Part shown: positions 32,892 to 40,894 of the stretch, piece by piece
How positions within the stretch are numbered: position 1 is the first letter of the stretch
Layout of the letters: each line of letters begins with the position of its first letter
From: an uncultured Candidatus Poseidoniales archaeon
GTDB lineage: Archaea > Thermoplasmatota > Poseidoniia > Poseidoniales > Poseidoniaceae
Reading direction: 5' to 3'
Assembly (NCBI GenBank): GCA_905182635.1
Contig: CAJJCM010000008.1
Location: forward strand, 1 to 45,083
DNA length: 45,083 nt
Program-made: the position numbers and the translations under genes
Notes under the pieces: generated by a model
The model's input: the letters and a program-made list of their open reading frames with translations, nothing else
What the model was told of the DNA's origin: nothing
Databases searched by the model: none

Positions 32892-34673
32892 ATGGTGGGA
32901 AAGAAAACATCTGCTGAGCAAACAAAAGAAGAGCAAAAAGATACCCAAGTTGGGAATCTCCTCGATGCTGCTTTTGGCGACCTCGGCGGGCTACAGAAAG
33001 CCGATGAAGAGGAAGTCATTGAAACGACTGGAATTGGCGAAGAGATAATCGCTGAAGAAACTCCCGAAGAAGAAGTCGTAGAAGAAACTCAAGAGTTGCA
33101 AAGTACAGAAGCACCTCTCGAAGAGGACGAAACGATTGAAGAGGAAATCTCCACTTCTCCAGCAGGTCCGCCATCAGGTCCGCCATCAGGTCCACCGGCA
33201 GGTCCGCCATCAGGTCCACCATCCGACCCGGAACCGGCTGAACCAGCCTCTGAAACCTCTGAAGAAATTACCGCGAGCCAACCAGCAGGTCCGCCATCAG
33301 GTCCACCGGCAGGTCCACCGGCAGGTCCGCCAGCAGGTCCGCCAGCAGGTCCGCCATCAGGTCCTCCATCAGGTCCTCCATCCGACCCGGAACCGGCTGA
33401 ACCAGCCTCTGAAACCTCTGAAGAAATTACCGCGAGCCCACCAACAGGCCCTCCATCAGGCCCTCCATCAGGCCCTCCATCAGGCCCTCCGGCAGGTCCG
33501 CCAGCAGGTCCTCCAGCAGGTCCTCCATCCGACCCGGAACCGGCTGAACCAGCCTCTGAAACCTCTGAAGAAATTACCGCGAGCCCACCAACAGGCCCTC
33601 CATCAGGCCCTCCATCCGGCCCTCCCTCAGGTCCGCCATCCGGCCCTCCATCCGACCCAGAACCGGCTGAACCAGCCTCTGAAATTTCTGAGGAAATTAC
33701 GTCAAGCCCACCAACAGGCCCGCCATCCGGCCCACCCACGGAATCTCCGGTTGAACTGGTTTCTCAACCTCCATCAAATTCACCCGAAGTCGTAGAAATG
33801 GTTCAAGAGGAAATGTCTGAAGAACCTATGCCGGAGGACACTCCTGTTGAAGAAGAACAAATCGTACTTGAAGATGCACAGGTCGAGTCGAATACTAATT
33901 TTAACAGCGAAGAGATTCAATCTGCACTCAATGAGCAACAGATGCTTGCAGAACAAGAAATCGCTCGCCTCAATGCTGAAGTTGAACGTTTGCGACAATC
34001 CATGGCAGGCGTTGCTGATGTGATTGAAGAACTCGAAACCCCGCCAATGCCTCCGGCAGTCATCGAAGATATCGTCATTGGTGCTTACATCGTCAGTGAT
34101 TTCGCTCGTCTTGCTCGGCAACTCGACCGTGAACAATTGATTCGCGCCACAATGGGGAACATCGCTATGCTTCACCCAGATAACCTCGGCATCATGATTG
34201 CCACACGAAATCGTACTATGCTGCCTCGGCTTGATGAGCGCGGTTTGTGCGCAGGCCTCCTCGGCCGGCCAGCGCCGCGAGGCGCTCCGGCTGATTGGAG
34301 AATCATGGAAGTTGTACTTGCCTCAGTCAGCCTCGTTACTGGCGGGCCAGCCGCAGTCATTCATTCACACGGAGCCTATACCACAGCTGCAAGTTGTGAG
34401 AAAGATTTAGTTCTCGTTCAGCCAATCGATGGCATTGGAAAGGAACAGATTGGCAAGGTCATTATTGTCGATCCAGATGAGGATAATCCAGATGATTTCT
34501 TGCGTCAAATTGTCGAGGCCCTCAAACAAGGCGGTATGCGATGTGTTGTGGTTCGTGGCATGGGTGCTTACGCTGTTGGCGCAGACCTCGACCAAGCGTG
34601 GGCCAATGCGGCAATGCTTGAACACAGTATGCGCATCGTATTATTAGCCCGACAAGCAAATCTCAAGATTTGA
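32892..34673 (+). CDS. Gly/Pro-repeat protein with coiled coil and class II aldolase-like domain
   Basis: Four parts are visible. Residues 1-88 are acidic. Residues about 89-285 consist of five blocks of (S/A/T)GPP repeats separated by four copies of a DPEPAEPASE-type acidic spacer. Residues about 335-385 include a coiled coil (EQQMLAEQEIARLNAEVERL). Residues about 390-593 resemble class II aldolase/adducin domains, with AVIHSHGAYTTAAS supplying the H-x-H zinc ligands and ALKQGGMRCVVVRGMGAYAVGADLDQAW as the final part. The third zinc His (nHG in FucA) is replaced by Met (RGMGA), so catalysis is doubtful. No signal peptide or membrane segment is present. The gene ends 11 bases into the convergent Rieske gene. 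The function is unknown. Confidence 0.8.
   Translation: MVGKKTSAEQTKEEQKDTQVGNLLDAAFGDLGGLQKADEEEVIETTGIGEEIIAEETPEEEVVEETQELQSTEAPLEEDETIEEEISTSPAGPPSGPPSGPPAGPPSGPPSDPEPAEPASETSEEITASQPAGPPSGPPAGPPAGPPAGPPAGPPSGPPSGPPSDPEPAEPASETSEEITASPPTGPPSGPPSGPPSGPPAGPPAGPPAGPPSDPEPAEPASETSEEITASPPTGPPSGPPSGPPSGPPSGPPSDPEPAEPASEISEEITSSPPTGPPSGPPTESPVELVSQPPSNSPEVVEMVQEEMSEEPMPEDTPVEEEQIVLEDAQVESNTNFNSEEIQSALNEQQMLAEQEIARLNAEVERLRQSMAGVADVIEELETPPMPPAVIEDIVIGAYIVSDFARLARQLDREQLIRATMGNIAMLHPDNLGIMIATRNRTMLPRLDERGLCAGLLGRPAPRGAPADWRIMEVVLASVSLVTGGPAAVIHSHGAYTTAASCEKDLVLVQPIDGIGKEQIGKVIIVDPDEDNPDDFLRQIVEALKQGGMRCVVVRGMGAYAVGADLDQAWANAAMLEHSMRIVLLARQANLKI
33158..33745 (+). repeat. Coding low-complexity repeat array (xGPP blocks with acidic spacers)
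   Basis: The array contains about 27 twelve-base units encoding SGPP, AGPP or TGPP in five blocks of roughly 5, 8, 7, 5 and 2 units. The first four blocks are each followed by a spacer of about 20 codons (DPEPAEPASETSEEITAS, nearly identical each time). Units inside one block share codon variants (ggtcc early, ggccct later), which suggests local duplication. The antisense strand is open but is only a mirror of this repeat. The array is likely to vary in length between strains. Confidence 0.9.
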
Positions 34674-35034
34674 TTTTTTCGATGAATACTTGGACATACT
34701 CGTCTTTTACCCGTGTTTCATAGATCTTCAAATCTTTTTGTTTTGAAAGTTTTCCGAGCAATCTTCCCCAAGGAGGAATCAGTGGGAAAGGTGACCATTC
34801 TTTTACGCTACCGTCTTCAATGTGATACGTCGACTGATGCAATGGACAGCGAATACACCCATCTTTGATTTTTCCACCCCACGCCAATGGCCATCCCATA
34901 TGGCGGCATAGGCCCCCGGTTGCGAAATATTCGTCGTCGAGTTGTCCCACCGTGACGGTTTTCAATCCTAAGGTAACCATTTTGGTTTTTCCAGGTTTGA
35001 GGCGTTTTGTTTTAATTGCGTTTTTCCAAGTCAT
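34663..35034 (-). CDS. Rieske [2Fe-2S] ferredoxin-like protein
   Basis: A 123-residue soluble Rieske domain, an electron carrier of the kind that feeds oxygenases. The cluster ligands are clear: C-x-H in GLCRHMGWPL and C-x2-H in IRCPLHQSTYHIEDG, 17 residues apart. DGSVKEWSPFP is the usual third region. A longer loop follows, and the domain ends in a Lys-rich tail. ATG 35034 has GGTGA five bases upstream and lies four bases after the SDR stop, so the two form an operon. The paired dehydrogenase suggests a small redox pathway, but the partner oxygenase is not in this window. Confidence 0.88.
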   Translation of the reverse strand: MTWKNAIKTKRLKPGKTKMVTLGLKTVTVGQLDDEYFATGGLCRHMGWPLAWGGKIKDGCIRCPLHQSTYHIEDGSVKEWSPFPLIPPWGRLLGKLSKQKDLKIYETRVKDEYVQVFIEKIKS

Positions 35035-35038
35035 ATGT

Positions 35039-35770
35039 TCACCCACTTATTTTTGACATTCCGCCATCAAGATGGAAAATTTGACCTGTTATGTTGTCTG
35101 GGGCAGTACACAACAACCATTGCATTGTTGAAGCAATTTCTTGCGACTGATTGATCCTCTTCAAAGGAATTTTGTTTACTGCGGCCTCCCTCATTGCATC
35201 AGAACGCAACAACGTTTCTGCTAATCGCGTATCAGTCAAACCCGGAGCGACTGCATTGACACGGATGTTGCGTTGACTGTAAGTTGCTGCTGCTGAGCGA
35301 ACCATTGATTCAATCCCGCCTTTCGCAGCGGCAATAGCTTCATGATTCATCATCCCTAGGCTCGCTGCGACACTTGATGTGAATACCATACGACCTCCGT
35401 CATTACGGAGCATCGACTTGCCTGCAACAGAGAGCGTCAAAAATGCGCTGGAAAGGTTCGTGTGAATGACCTCATTGAATGCATCCAAACTCAATGCGTG
35501 AGGGGGTCGCAACACGAGCGAACCCACTAAGTGAGCGACTCCCGAAATTTTCCCCCCACCGTTCTCGTTCGCCAAATCCACAGCTTGCTGGATACATTCT
35601 TTGTCCAATGCATCGCCTTGGATAAAATGGGCTCCCTGCGTCACCAAACTCTTGACACGGTCTGAGTCTCGAGCGAGAAGCGTGATAGAATGTCCATTTT
35701 CAAGGAGTTTTGAACCGAGTTCCAGAGCAATATCGCTGCTCGCTCCTATAATCAGGTAGGATTGGCTCAT
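35039..35770 (-). CDS. Short-chain dehydrogenase/reductase-like protein, catalytic Tyr absent
   Basis: A 243-residue SDR fold protein that should bind NAD(P)(H). It has the N-terminal IIGASSDIALEL nucleotide loop, HTNLSSAFLTL, VFTSSVAASLG, RNIRVNAVAPGLTDT and the C-terminal GQIFHLDGG. The usual Y-x3-K is changed: the sequence is MNHEAIAAAKGGIES, so the Lys is kept but the Tyr position holds Ile and the FabI-type position holds His. Either another residue acts as acid, or the protein is a non-classical SDR. ATG 35770 is chosen over 35794 because it begins right before the nucleotide-binding strand. It is co-transcribed with the Rieske gene. Two tandem 11-base repeats lie 40-61 bases upstream. 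Confidence 0.85.
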   Translation of the reverse strand: MSQSYLIIGASSDIALELGSKLLENGHSITLLARDSDRVKSLVTQGAHFIQGDALDKECIQQAVDLANENGGGKISGVAHLVGSLVLRPPHALSLDAFNEVIHTNLSSAFLTLSVAGKSMLRNDGGRMVFTSSVAASLGMMNHEAIAAAKGGIESMVRSAAATYSQRNIRVNAVAPGLTDTRLAETLLRSDAMREAAVNKIPLKRINQSQEIASTMQWLLCTAPDNITGQIFHLDGGMSKISG

Positions 35771-35809
35771 ATGCTCAGCTCCCCCTATGCGCACTTATAC
35801 TTCTGTTTT

Positions 35810-35831
35810 GAAATCGGCCGGAAATCGGCCG
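35810..35831 (-). promoter_or_regulatory. Tandem 11-base direct repeat upstream of the SDR-Rieske operon
   Basis: GAAATCGGCCG occurs twice head to tail (35810-35820 and 35821-35831). On the coding strand it is CGGCCGATTTC twice, followed about ten bases later by a TATA-like GTATAAG near 35795-35801. Each unit holds the palindrome CGGCCG. One-turn (11-base) spacing directly upstream of a TATA element suits an operator or activator site. The binding protein is unknown. Confidence 0.45.
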
Positions 35832-35886
35832 TTCAAACAACACTTTCTCTTGGGAGTCAGACGAGCGTGAAGAGGTAAGTACCTCG

Positions 35887-36510
35887 TTATGGCAAACCTT
35901 TGGGAGCCCTCCAAGGGTCAGCTTCACTGAGGGTTGATTCCTGTTCGGGCATTCCGGAATTTGTGCGTGAGAATGGTGCTTTCTCTCTCGCCTGTGTGCC
36001 GTTACTGTTTTTCTTTAACACATACTCTCTTCCTTTTTTACGAGCAAATGTTTCCGTAAATGCCACAAGAATAAGCAGTGTTGAAAGAGCTATGTGGCCC
36101 TCAAATACATAACTGCCAAACGGTTGAATATACAGCGTTTGTTCGGTAATGATGCCCTGGCCTACCGTCGTGTTGAAACGGTAAGTTCCAGGTTTTAATT
36201 CGCCTTTCCAGCCGGTGGACTCATTCAATTCGCCCGACCATTGTGCTACAACTACATCGTTGTCATCGAATATTTTCCACCCAACTGCACCTTCTTCGGC
36301 AGTGAGTCCACGAAATTCAATTTCAAACACAGAAGGCATCGGTTTGTCTTGACCAAATACACCCGCCAACGTAATCGTTCGTTCTTCGATGGTATGCTCG
36401 AAGTCATTGATTTCATATGGGGCGGCATTATCCGAAATTCCAAACCAAAGGGAATTGAGGAGTAGGAGAGCGATTGGCCACAAAATCTTATTGAGTTTTT
36501 TGCGCTCCAT
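35887..36510 (-). CDS. Membrane-anchored protein with beta-sandwich-like outer domain
   Basis: The 207-residue protein begins with a short basic stretch and a signal-anchor helix (about residues 8-26). An outer domain of about 110 residues that looks like a beta-sandwich follows (TITLAGVFGQDKPMPSVFEIEF, YRFNTTVGQGIITEQTLYI). A transmembrane helix (about 138-155, STLLILVAFTETFA) and a polar cytoplasmic tail complete it. ATG 36510 is chosen because AGGAGG lies five bases upstream. ATG 36552, which overlaps the mptE stop as ATGA, would add 14 basic residues. The family is unknown. It is co-oriented with mptE. Confidence 0.65.
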   Translation of the reverse strand: MERKKLNKILWPIALLLLNSLWFGISDNAAPYEINDFEHTIEERTITLAGVFGQDKPMPSVFEIEFRGLTAEEGAVGWKIFDDNDVVVAQWSGELNESTGWKGELKPGTYRFNTTVGQGIITEQTLYIQPFGSYVFEGHIALSTLLILVAFTETFARKKGREYVLKKNSNGTQAREKAPFSRTNSGMPEQESTLSEADPWRAPKGLP

Positions 36511-36548
36511 ATTGCCTCCTTTTCTGTGTTTCGTTTTAGCAGTGTGTT

Positions 36549-37343
36549 TCATTTCTTAATGAAATGCCCAAACCCTAACTCTGAAACGATTCGTTCCATC
36601 CATTCGAGTTTTTTGAGTTTCGTTTCAGCAACTGTGACGCCTGACCATTGCCCTACTCGATTGAGTGAGAAGCCAACGAGTTCGATGGTTTTTGGAACGC
36701 AGCCCAACGAAAGTACGAAGCAAAGGGCTCGATCGCCATCGGTAAATCCGCCGAAATTGTGCATCCCAGGTATGGGCTGATTCACTTGATGGGTGAGTAT
36801 GAGCGGTGGAAAAGGGGTGCATTGTTCCCATGAAGTAAGTGTTTTTTGCCATTGCTGTACATTATCGCCATGAGCATGGACGACGATTGTTTGTCCTTGC
36901 TTAGCTGCTGCATCCAAATAATCCCCACCGTCAAGATCGGAAACGATACAAGCCAATTGAGAATATCCTTGAAGTGCGCCTACTGCACCATCGGCTGCAA
37001 CAAAAACATCTCCGGGTTGAGTGTATTGTTTGAGTTCATTTTCCTCAACGCCAGCGCCAATGATGATGACGCGTTGAGCGTTCAAAAGTTGTTTTGTGAC
37101 TCGCTTTAGAGCCTTTTCTCGATGAAGAAGGGACCATCGATCATGATATTGAAGAAAGCGTTGGAGTTGCAATGCACTCTCGGCATCGTCTGCCTCGGAC
37201 CATCCAAAGGCTTGACGGACCTCATTTTGAATGAGCAATGCATTCAGTGTTGGGGCCTCATGCATGCTTTGGGGGTTGGACTCGTGCACATGAACCATCC
37301 GTTGTTTCGTTGAAGTTCTTATGCAGTTGGCGCGCATGGCCAT
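36549..37343 (-). CDS. mptE: 6-hydroxymethylpterin diphosphokinase, MptE-like
   Basis: MptE is the archaeal enzyme that pyrophosphorylates 6-hydroxymethyl-7,8-dihydropterin for tetrahydromethanopterin or folate synthesis. It replaces bacterial FolK and belongs to the DUF115 fold. Visible family features are the nucleotide-binding VIIIGAGVEENE, the metal-site VSDLDGGDYLDAA, VVHAHGDN, and the terminal NFGGFTDGDRALCFVL followed by LVGFSL. The 264-residue length is close to family size. The start at ATG 37343 is preferred over longer frames to 37454, which would overlap the divergent primase gene. Start codons of mptE and priL are only three bases apart, so their promoters must lie inside each other's coding regions. 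Confidence 0.88.
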   Translation of the reverse strand: MAMRANCIRTSTKQRMVHVHESNPQSMHEAPTLNALLIQNEVRQAFGWSEADDAESALQLQRFLQYHDRWSLLHREKALKRVTKQLLNAQRVIIIGAGVEENELKQYTQPGDVFVAADGAVGALQGYSQLACIVSDLDGGDYLDAAAKQGQTIVVHAHGDNVQQWQKTLTSWEQCTPFPPLILTHQVNQPIPGMHNFGGFTDGDRALCFVLSLGCVPKTIELVGFSLNRVGQWSGVTVAETKLKKLEWMERIVSELGFGHFIKK

Positions 37344-37346
37344 GTC

Positions 37347-38597
37347 ATGCCCGTCCCAAGTTCCCTCCCGGTTCTTGACGACGAAGTGACGTTTGCTCGC
37401 TATCCTTTTCTGCCTCAAGCTGGTGAGTGGATTCGCAATATGGCGGTCGAACACAACATCGACCTCGATGAATTGTTAGACGGCGTGTGGATGGAGAAAG
37501 CGCGCTCACGGGCACGAATTCGACTGATTGATTCGATACAATCAAAGGAGGGTGTCGAGGTTGTTGGGGGCGATTTATTCACTGAAGAAGGTCGTATCAT
37601 CGAGGCTTTTTCATTCTATTACGCACGCCTGGTTGTTTGCGCCTCCGAAGATGAACGCCTAATCGCCCGTTGGGCTCAAGCCGAAGCGGCACGTGCGGAA
37701 CAAATACTCATCAAGGACCATAAAAATCTCAGCGTCATTGCTAGGACCTACATTGCAAACATCGAAGAGGTCGATCACCAAAATGCGCCATTGGCTTCTG
37801 ACATGTCGGCAAATTATGGTGGTGCACTTCAACAGCGCCGGCGCTCTCAATCGGGGCCTTTATGGAAAATTGGGCTCAGCGATTTTATCGAAATATGTCC
37901 AAAAATTACCGGGTCTCGGTGGAGGTTGCCCAATTGTGATGTCCACAAAGGTTGGGTCGCATTATTTGAAGAACCGCAATACGGTTCATCTGCAAAACTT
38001 TCCCGATTGCTTCGAGAGCGGATAAAGGCGGGTGTCGAGGCAGAGGCTTTGGAGAAAATGGGAGAGATTACTATGGATTTGGCAGTCCGGCTCGCTGAAC
38101 CGGTTGGTATGGTTCGCAATCTCATGGCCACAAAGGCGTCAGAGGCTATTTCGTTGGTTGGTGCTGATGAAAATGATTGGCCACCCTGCATGAGAAAAGC
38201 GGTGGCGGAATTGTCAAACGGCGTCAACCTGAATCATTTTGGAAGGTTGTTTCTTGCCTCGATGGCTGCAACATTGGCCTTACCGAAAGAAGCGTGTGTC
38301 AGTTTTTTCCGGGGTGCGCCGGATTTCAGTGAAAGTACAACATCCTACCAAGTGGACCATGTATACCAGCATGGATACACGCCTTCGGGATGTGGTAAAC
38401 TCAAAGTGAATCACAACTGCCCCGTGCTTCCTGGTGATGACCGATTGTGCGACCAACCATGGCTGGACCACCCCCTCAAATATATCCGCGCTACTCAACG
38501 TTGGAAAACAAAGAACCAACGAGCGGAGGCGGAGGCATTAGCCTTAGTTTCAACTCCAAACGAGGACGGGGAAAAACAACCCGATTCCGTGGAATAA
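37347..38597 (+). CDS. priL: DNA primase large subunit PriL
   Basis: PriL is the non-catalytic large subunit of archaeal/eukaryotic primase. Its C-terminal [4Fe-4S] domain supports primer initiation. The N-terminal half (about 1-190) is the helical region that binds PriS (LDDEVTFARYPFLPQAGEW, FSFYYARLVV). The C-terminal half holds the four cluster cysteines: DWPPCMRKAV, TPSGCGKL, VNHNCPVL and DRLCDQ. The HPLKYI sequence follows. Length (416) is in the family range. The ending is a polar, Glu-rich tail. PriS is not in the window. The gene is divergent from mptE. Confidence 0.92.
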   Translation: MPVPSSLPVLDDEVTFARYPFLPQAGEWIRNMAVEHNIDLDELLDGVWMEKARSRARIRLIDSIQSKEGVEVVGGDLFTEEGRIIEAFSFYYARLVVCASEDERLIARWAQAEAARAEQILIKDHKNLSVIARTYIANIEEVDHQNAPLASDMSANYGGALQQRRRSQSGPLWKIGLSDFIEICPKITGSRWRLPNCDVHKGWVALFEEPQYGSSAKLSRLLRERIKAGVEAEALEKMGEITMDLAVRLAEPVGMVRNLMATKASEAISLVGADENDWPPCMRKAVAELSNGVNLNHFGRLFLASMAATLALPKEACVSFFRGAPDFSESTTSYQVDHVYQHGYTPSGCGKLKVNHNCPVLPGDDRLCDQPWLDHPLKYIRATQRWKTKNQRAEAEALALVSTPNEDGEKQPDSVE

Positions 38598-38664
38598 CGG
38601 GCTTTCGCGCGAAGACTTTGAAACGGAGGGGTGCCTAGGTTCCATCAGCCACAGGTGATTCTCA

Positions 38665-39783
38665 ATGACTCGAACACTCGTTTTGACAGTTGACCGAGAT
38701 AATGACCTTGGTGTTAAAACTGGCATCCGGGGCCCGGTTGTTGGACGTCGCCAAGTCATGGCTGCAGCCCTTAAACTCGGTATTGCAGACCCTGAAGAGA
38801 GTGATACAAACGCTATTCTTGGAGCTCTTTCTCAACACGATAACTTGGCCGAAAATAATGCCGAGGAAGATGAGGTCGAGATTGCAATTTTAACAGGCGA
38901 TGAGAAAGTTGGTATTCGGTCAGACCGAGCGGTTGCTGCACAATTAGAGGAAGTTGTTGCTGCTTTCCAACCGGATACCGCGATTCTCGTCACTGATGGA
39001 GCAGAAGATGAATCCGTCCTCCCTATTCTTCAATCGCAAGTTCGAATCGACCATGTTGAGAAAATTATTGTGAAGCAATCGAAAGGTATCGAAGGAACCT
39101 ACTACTACATTGTCAAGGCACTTGAAGATCCAAAATGGCGTTCAAAGATTATGATTCCTGTGGGCCTCGTGTTAGCGCTACTTGGCCTTGGAATCATGCT
39201 GCCAAACGAAATTGGCGGCGTAGTTATTGGCGGCTTACCGTTGGTCACTGGGTTATATTTGCTCAGTAAAGGTGCAGGAATTGAAGCGACCGTCGACAAG
39301 GTGATTCAAGAAATGCGCGACAATGCTGACGCGGCAATGTTCTCTTCTTTATTGTGGACTGCAACTGTATTCAGCGCTATTTTTGCCGTTGCAGAAGGGT
39401 ATAGAGAATACAATATCCATGTGGCTACGGTAAGTTCATCGGTTCTGTGGTTGGAAGTGGTGCATTCCGCTCTTGCATGGATCGTTATCGCCTTCTTGAC
39501 CTCGACTGCGGGCTTTATGTTGTTACGGCTCAAACGAGGTTCTTTCTCTGGCCGGTTGTTAATTCTCGGTATTTTTGCGATGGTGGTCTATTCTTTCGTC
39601 GATACTGCATTGGTAATCTCCACCCGTGTTTTACGCGGAGAGGCCTATGAATTCAGTGTTGCTGAGATTATCGGCGACCTTCAATATCCAATGACTTGGG
39701 TGGTTGTTTTGTGGATGGCTATGACCATCGTTCGTTCATTGAGGACTCGTCAAGCGCAAACTGAGCGTTACTGGGGAATCTGA
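38665..39783 (+). CDS. DUF373 family membrane protein
   Basis: The N-terminal soluble domain (about 1-150) has the DUF373 signature: LVLTVDRDNDLGVKTGIRGPVVGR, then LGIADPEESDTNAI, ILTGDEKVG and ILVTDGAEDE. The conserved acidic residues suggest metal or phosphate binding. About six transmembrane helices follow from residue 160 onward (MIPVGLVLALLGLGIML, VVIGGLPLVTGLYLL, MFSSLLWTATVFSAIF, and three more). DUF373 proteins occur widely in archaea, but their function is not established. The gene follows priL by 67 bases. A 10-base palindrome (TTCGCGCGAA, 38604-38613) lies in that gap. Confidence 0.9.
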   Translation: MTRTLVLTVDRDNDLGVKTGIRGPVVGRRQVMAAALKLGIADPEESDTNAILGALSQHDNLAENNAEEDEVEIAILTGDEKVGIRSDRAVAAQLEEVVAAFQPDTAILVTDGAEDESVLPILQSQVRIDHVEKIIVKQSKGIEGTYYYIVKALEDPKWRSKIMIPVGLVLALLGLGIMLPNEIGGVVIGGLPLVTGLYLLSKGAGIEATVDKVIQEMRDNADAAMFSSLLWTATVFSAIFAVAEGYREYNIHVATVSSSVLWLEVVHSALAWIVIAFLTSTAGFMLLRLKRGSFSGRLLILGIFAMVVYSFVDTALVISTRVLRGEAYEFSVAEIIGDLQYPMTWVVVLWMAMTIVRSLRTRQAQTERYWGI

Positions 39784-39785
39784 GT

Positions 39786-40268
39786 TCAAAGAATGAACTT
39801 CGGCATCTTACGAGCCATTGTATTGTGTCCTACGACGCCAATCAAAGCACCCTTACGGTCGACTACACCAACCTGATTCAAGTCATGAGCCAACATCAAT
39901 GCACCTGCCTTGAGTAGAGGGGTTGATTCTGTCACAGTGATTGGTGGTTGGTTGACGAGTTGTTGAGCGGGAATGCCATGCATCCATGCAATGTCGCGAT
40001 TGACCGTTTTTCTGGCGATGATTTTCAAGACGTCAACGGCGTGGATTCGCCCTTGAGGGGCTCCTTCGGCGTTGATTACAAAAATGTGGTCCCAATTATT
40101 TTCAGTCAAATGTTCGATGACTTCGACCATGGAACTGTCGTCCCAAATCCAATGCGCTTGAGTCATTGTTTCTCCGCATGTGAGCGAACGTGCTGTAGCA
40201 GAACGTTCTGTTGCTGACATTCGCGACAAATCGTCCCGGGTATATTTTCTCGGCTTGGATTGACCCAT
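39786..40268 (-). CDS. CBS-domain pair protein
   Basis: A 160-residue protein made of two CBS motifs, which together form a Bateman module that senses adenine nucleotides or similar ligands. Motif 1 covers about residues 30-90 (MTQAHWIWDDSSMVEVIEHL ... HIFVINAEGAPQGRIHAVDVLKI). Motif 2 covers about 103-158 (PPITVTESTPLLKAGALML ... QVGVVDRKGALIGVVGHNTM). A basic stretch of 25 residues leads in. ATG 40268 is preferred over 40364, because GGAGT lies seven bases before it and a TATA-like GAATATA at 40331-40337 is placed suitably. It is convergent with the DUF373 gene. Confidence 0.85.
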   Translation of the reverse strand: MGQSKPRKYTRDDLSRMSATERSATARSLTCGETMTQAHWIWDDSSMVEVIEHLTENNWDHIFVINAEGAPQGRIHAVDVLKIIARKTVNRDIAWMHGIPAQQLVNQPPITVTESTPLLKAGALMLAHDLNQVGVVDRKGALIGVVGHNTMARKMPKFIL

Positions 40269-40384
40269 CTTAATTACTCCTTCATTCCGCCGGCGAACGC
40301 GCACTCCTTTCAAGGGTTTCGGCCACATGGTATATTCCGCATCCGAGTCTTTGCTTTCCGACATCCGGCGAAACCAGTCGACTC

Positions 40385-40392
40385 AATATAAG
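40385..40392 (+). promoter_or_regulatory. Possible TATA box of the zinc-ribbon protein gene
   Basis: AATATAAG is centred at about 40388. Initiation about 26 bases downstream, near 40414, would fall after the in-frame GTG 40392 and before ATG 40428. This favours ATG 40428 as the real start. Confidence 0.4.
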
Positions 40393-40427
40393 TGAACACT
40401 CAAAACGCAGAAGTTCCTGAGAAGAGC

Positions 40428-40856
40428 ATGGCAGGCATTCCGGAGCACGAAATCTCAGCATTACGGGCGCTTTCAGGTTATGAGCAAATGCTTGAAATTG
40501 ACCGTATAACGAAACAATATAACGTCACAGAAGAAGAGATTCTTGCTTCGCTTCAACCGGCCACTCAAAACCAACAGCAAGCGGCTCCTGCAATGGCCGG
40601 TGAATACGACCCCAGTGCGGCCCCTTTCATCCCCGACTCGAAAGAAGCGCCACGCCTTCCTTCGACTGCTACAATGTTGGATAAATCGAATTTCCGATAT
40701 GAATACGATCCTTCACAGGAAGCCGCTCAACGACGAGCGGATGTCGCTCAAGCCATCCTTTGTCCGAGCTGCGGGGTTGCTCTGGGAATACCTGATATTC
40801 GGCCGATCAAAGTCACTTGCCCACAATGCCTTCAGGAAACTGTGTTCGATGCTTGA
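40428..40856 (+). CDS. Zinc-ribbon protein, 142 aa
   Basis: The N-terminal 40 residues look like a short helical domain (GIPEHEISALRALSGYEQML, ITKQYNVTEEEILASL). A Pro/Ala/Gln-rich linker follows. The C-terminal 40 residues form a zinc ribbon with two CxxC pairs (ILCPSCGVALG ... KVTCPQCLQE). The family is unknown. Such ribbon proteins often join transcription, translation or membrane assemblies in archaea. GAGAAGAG precedes ATG 40428. GTG 40392 would add 12 residues. The gene is followed 38 bases later by an uncharacterised gene on the same strand. Confidence 0.7.
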   Translation: MAGIPEHEISALRALSGYEQMLEIDRITKQYNVTEEEILASLQPATQNQQQAAPAMAGEYDPSAAPFIPDSKEAPRLPSTATMLDKSNFRYEYDPSQEAAQRRADVAQAILCPSCGVALGIPDIRPIKVTCPQCLQETVFDA

Positions 40857-40894
40857 GCGTTGAATTGATGAAGCAGAGGAGAGGAGGCACAGTC

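Noticed and set aside
33089-33739. Long minus-strand open frame encoding GGPDGGP repeats
   Set aside because: It is the exact antisense of the xGPP coding array. Repetitive GC-rich codons keep all frames open, and the plus-strand gene continues into recognisable domains.
33158-33745. Possible CRISPR-like or satellite array
   Set aside because: Units are 12 bases, in frame, and encode Gly-Pro-Pro repeats within a complete gene. There are no spacers of CRISPR type and no cas genes.
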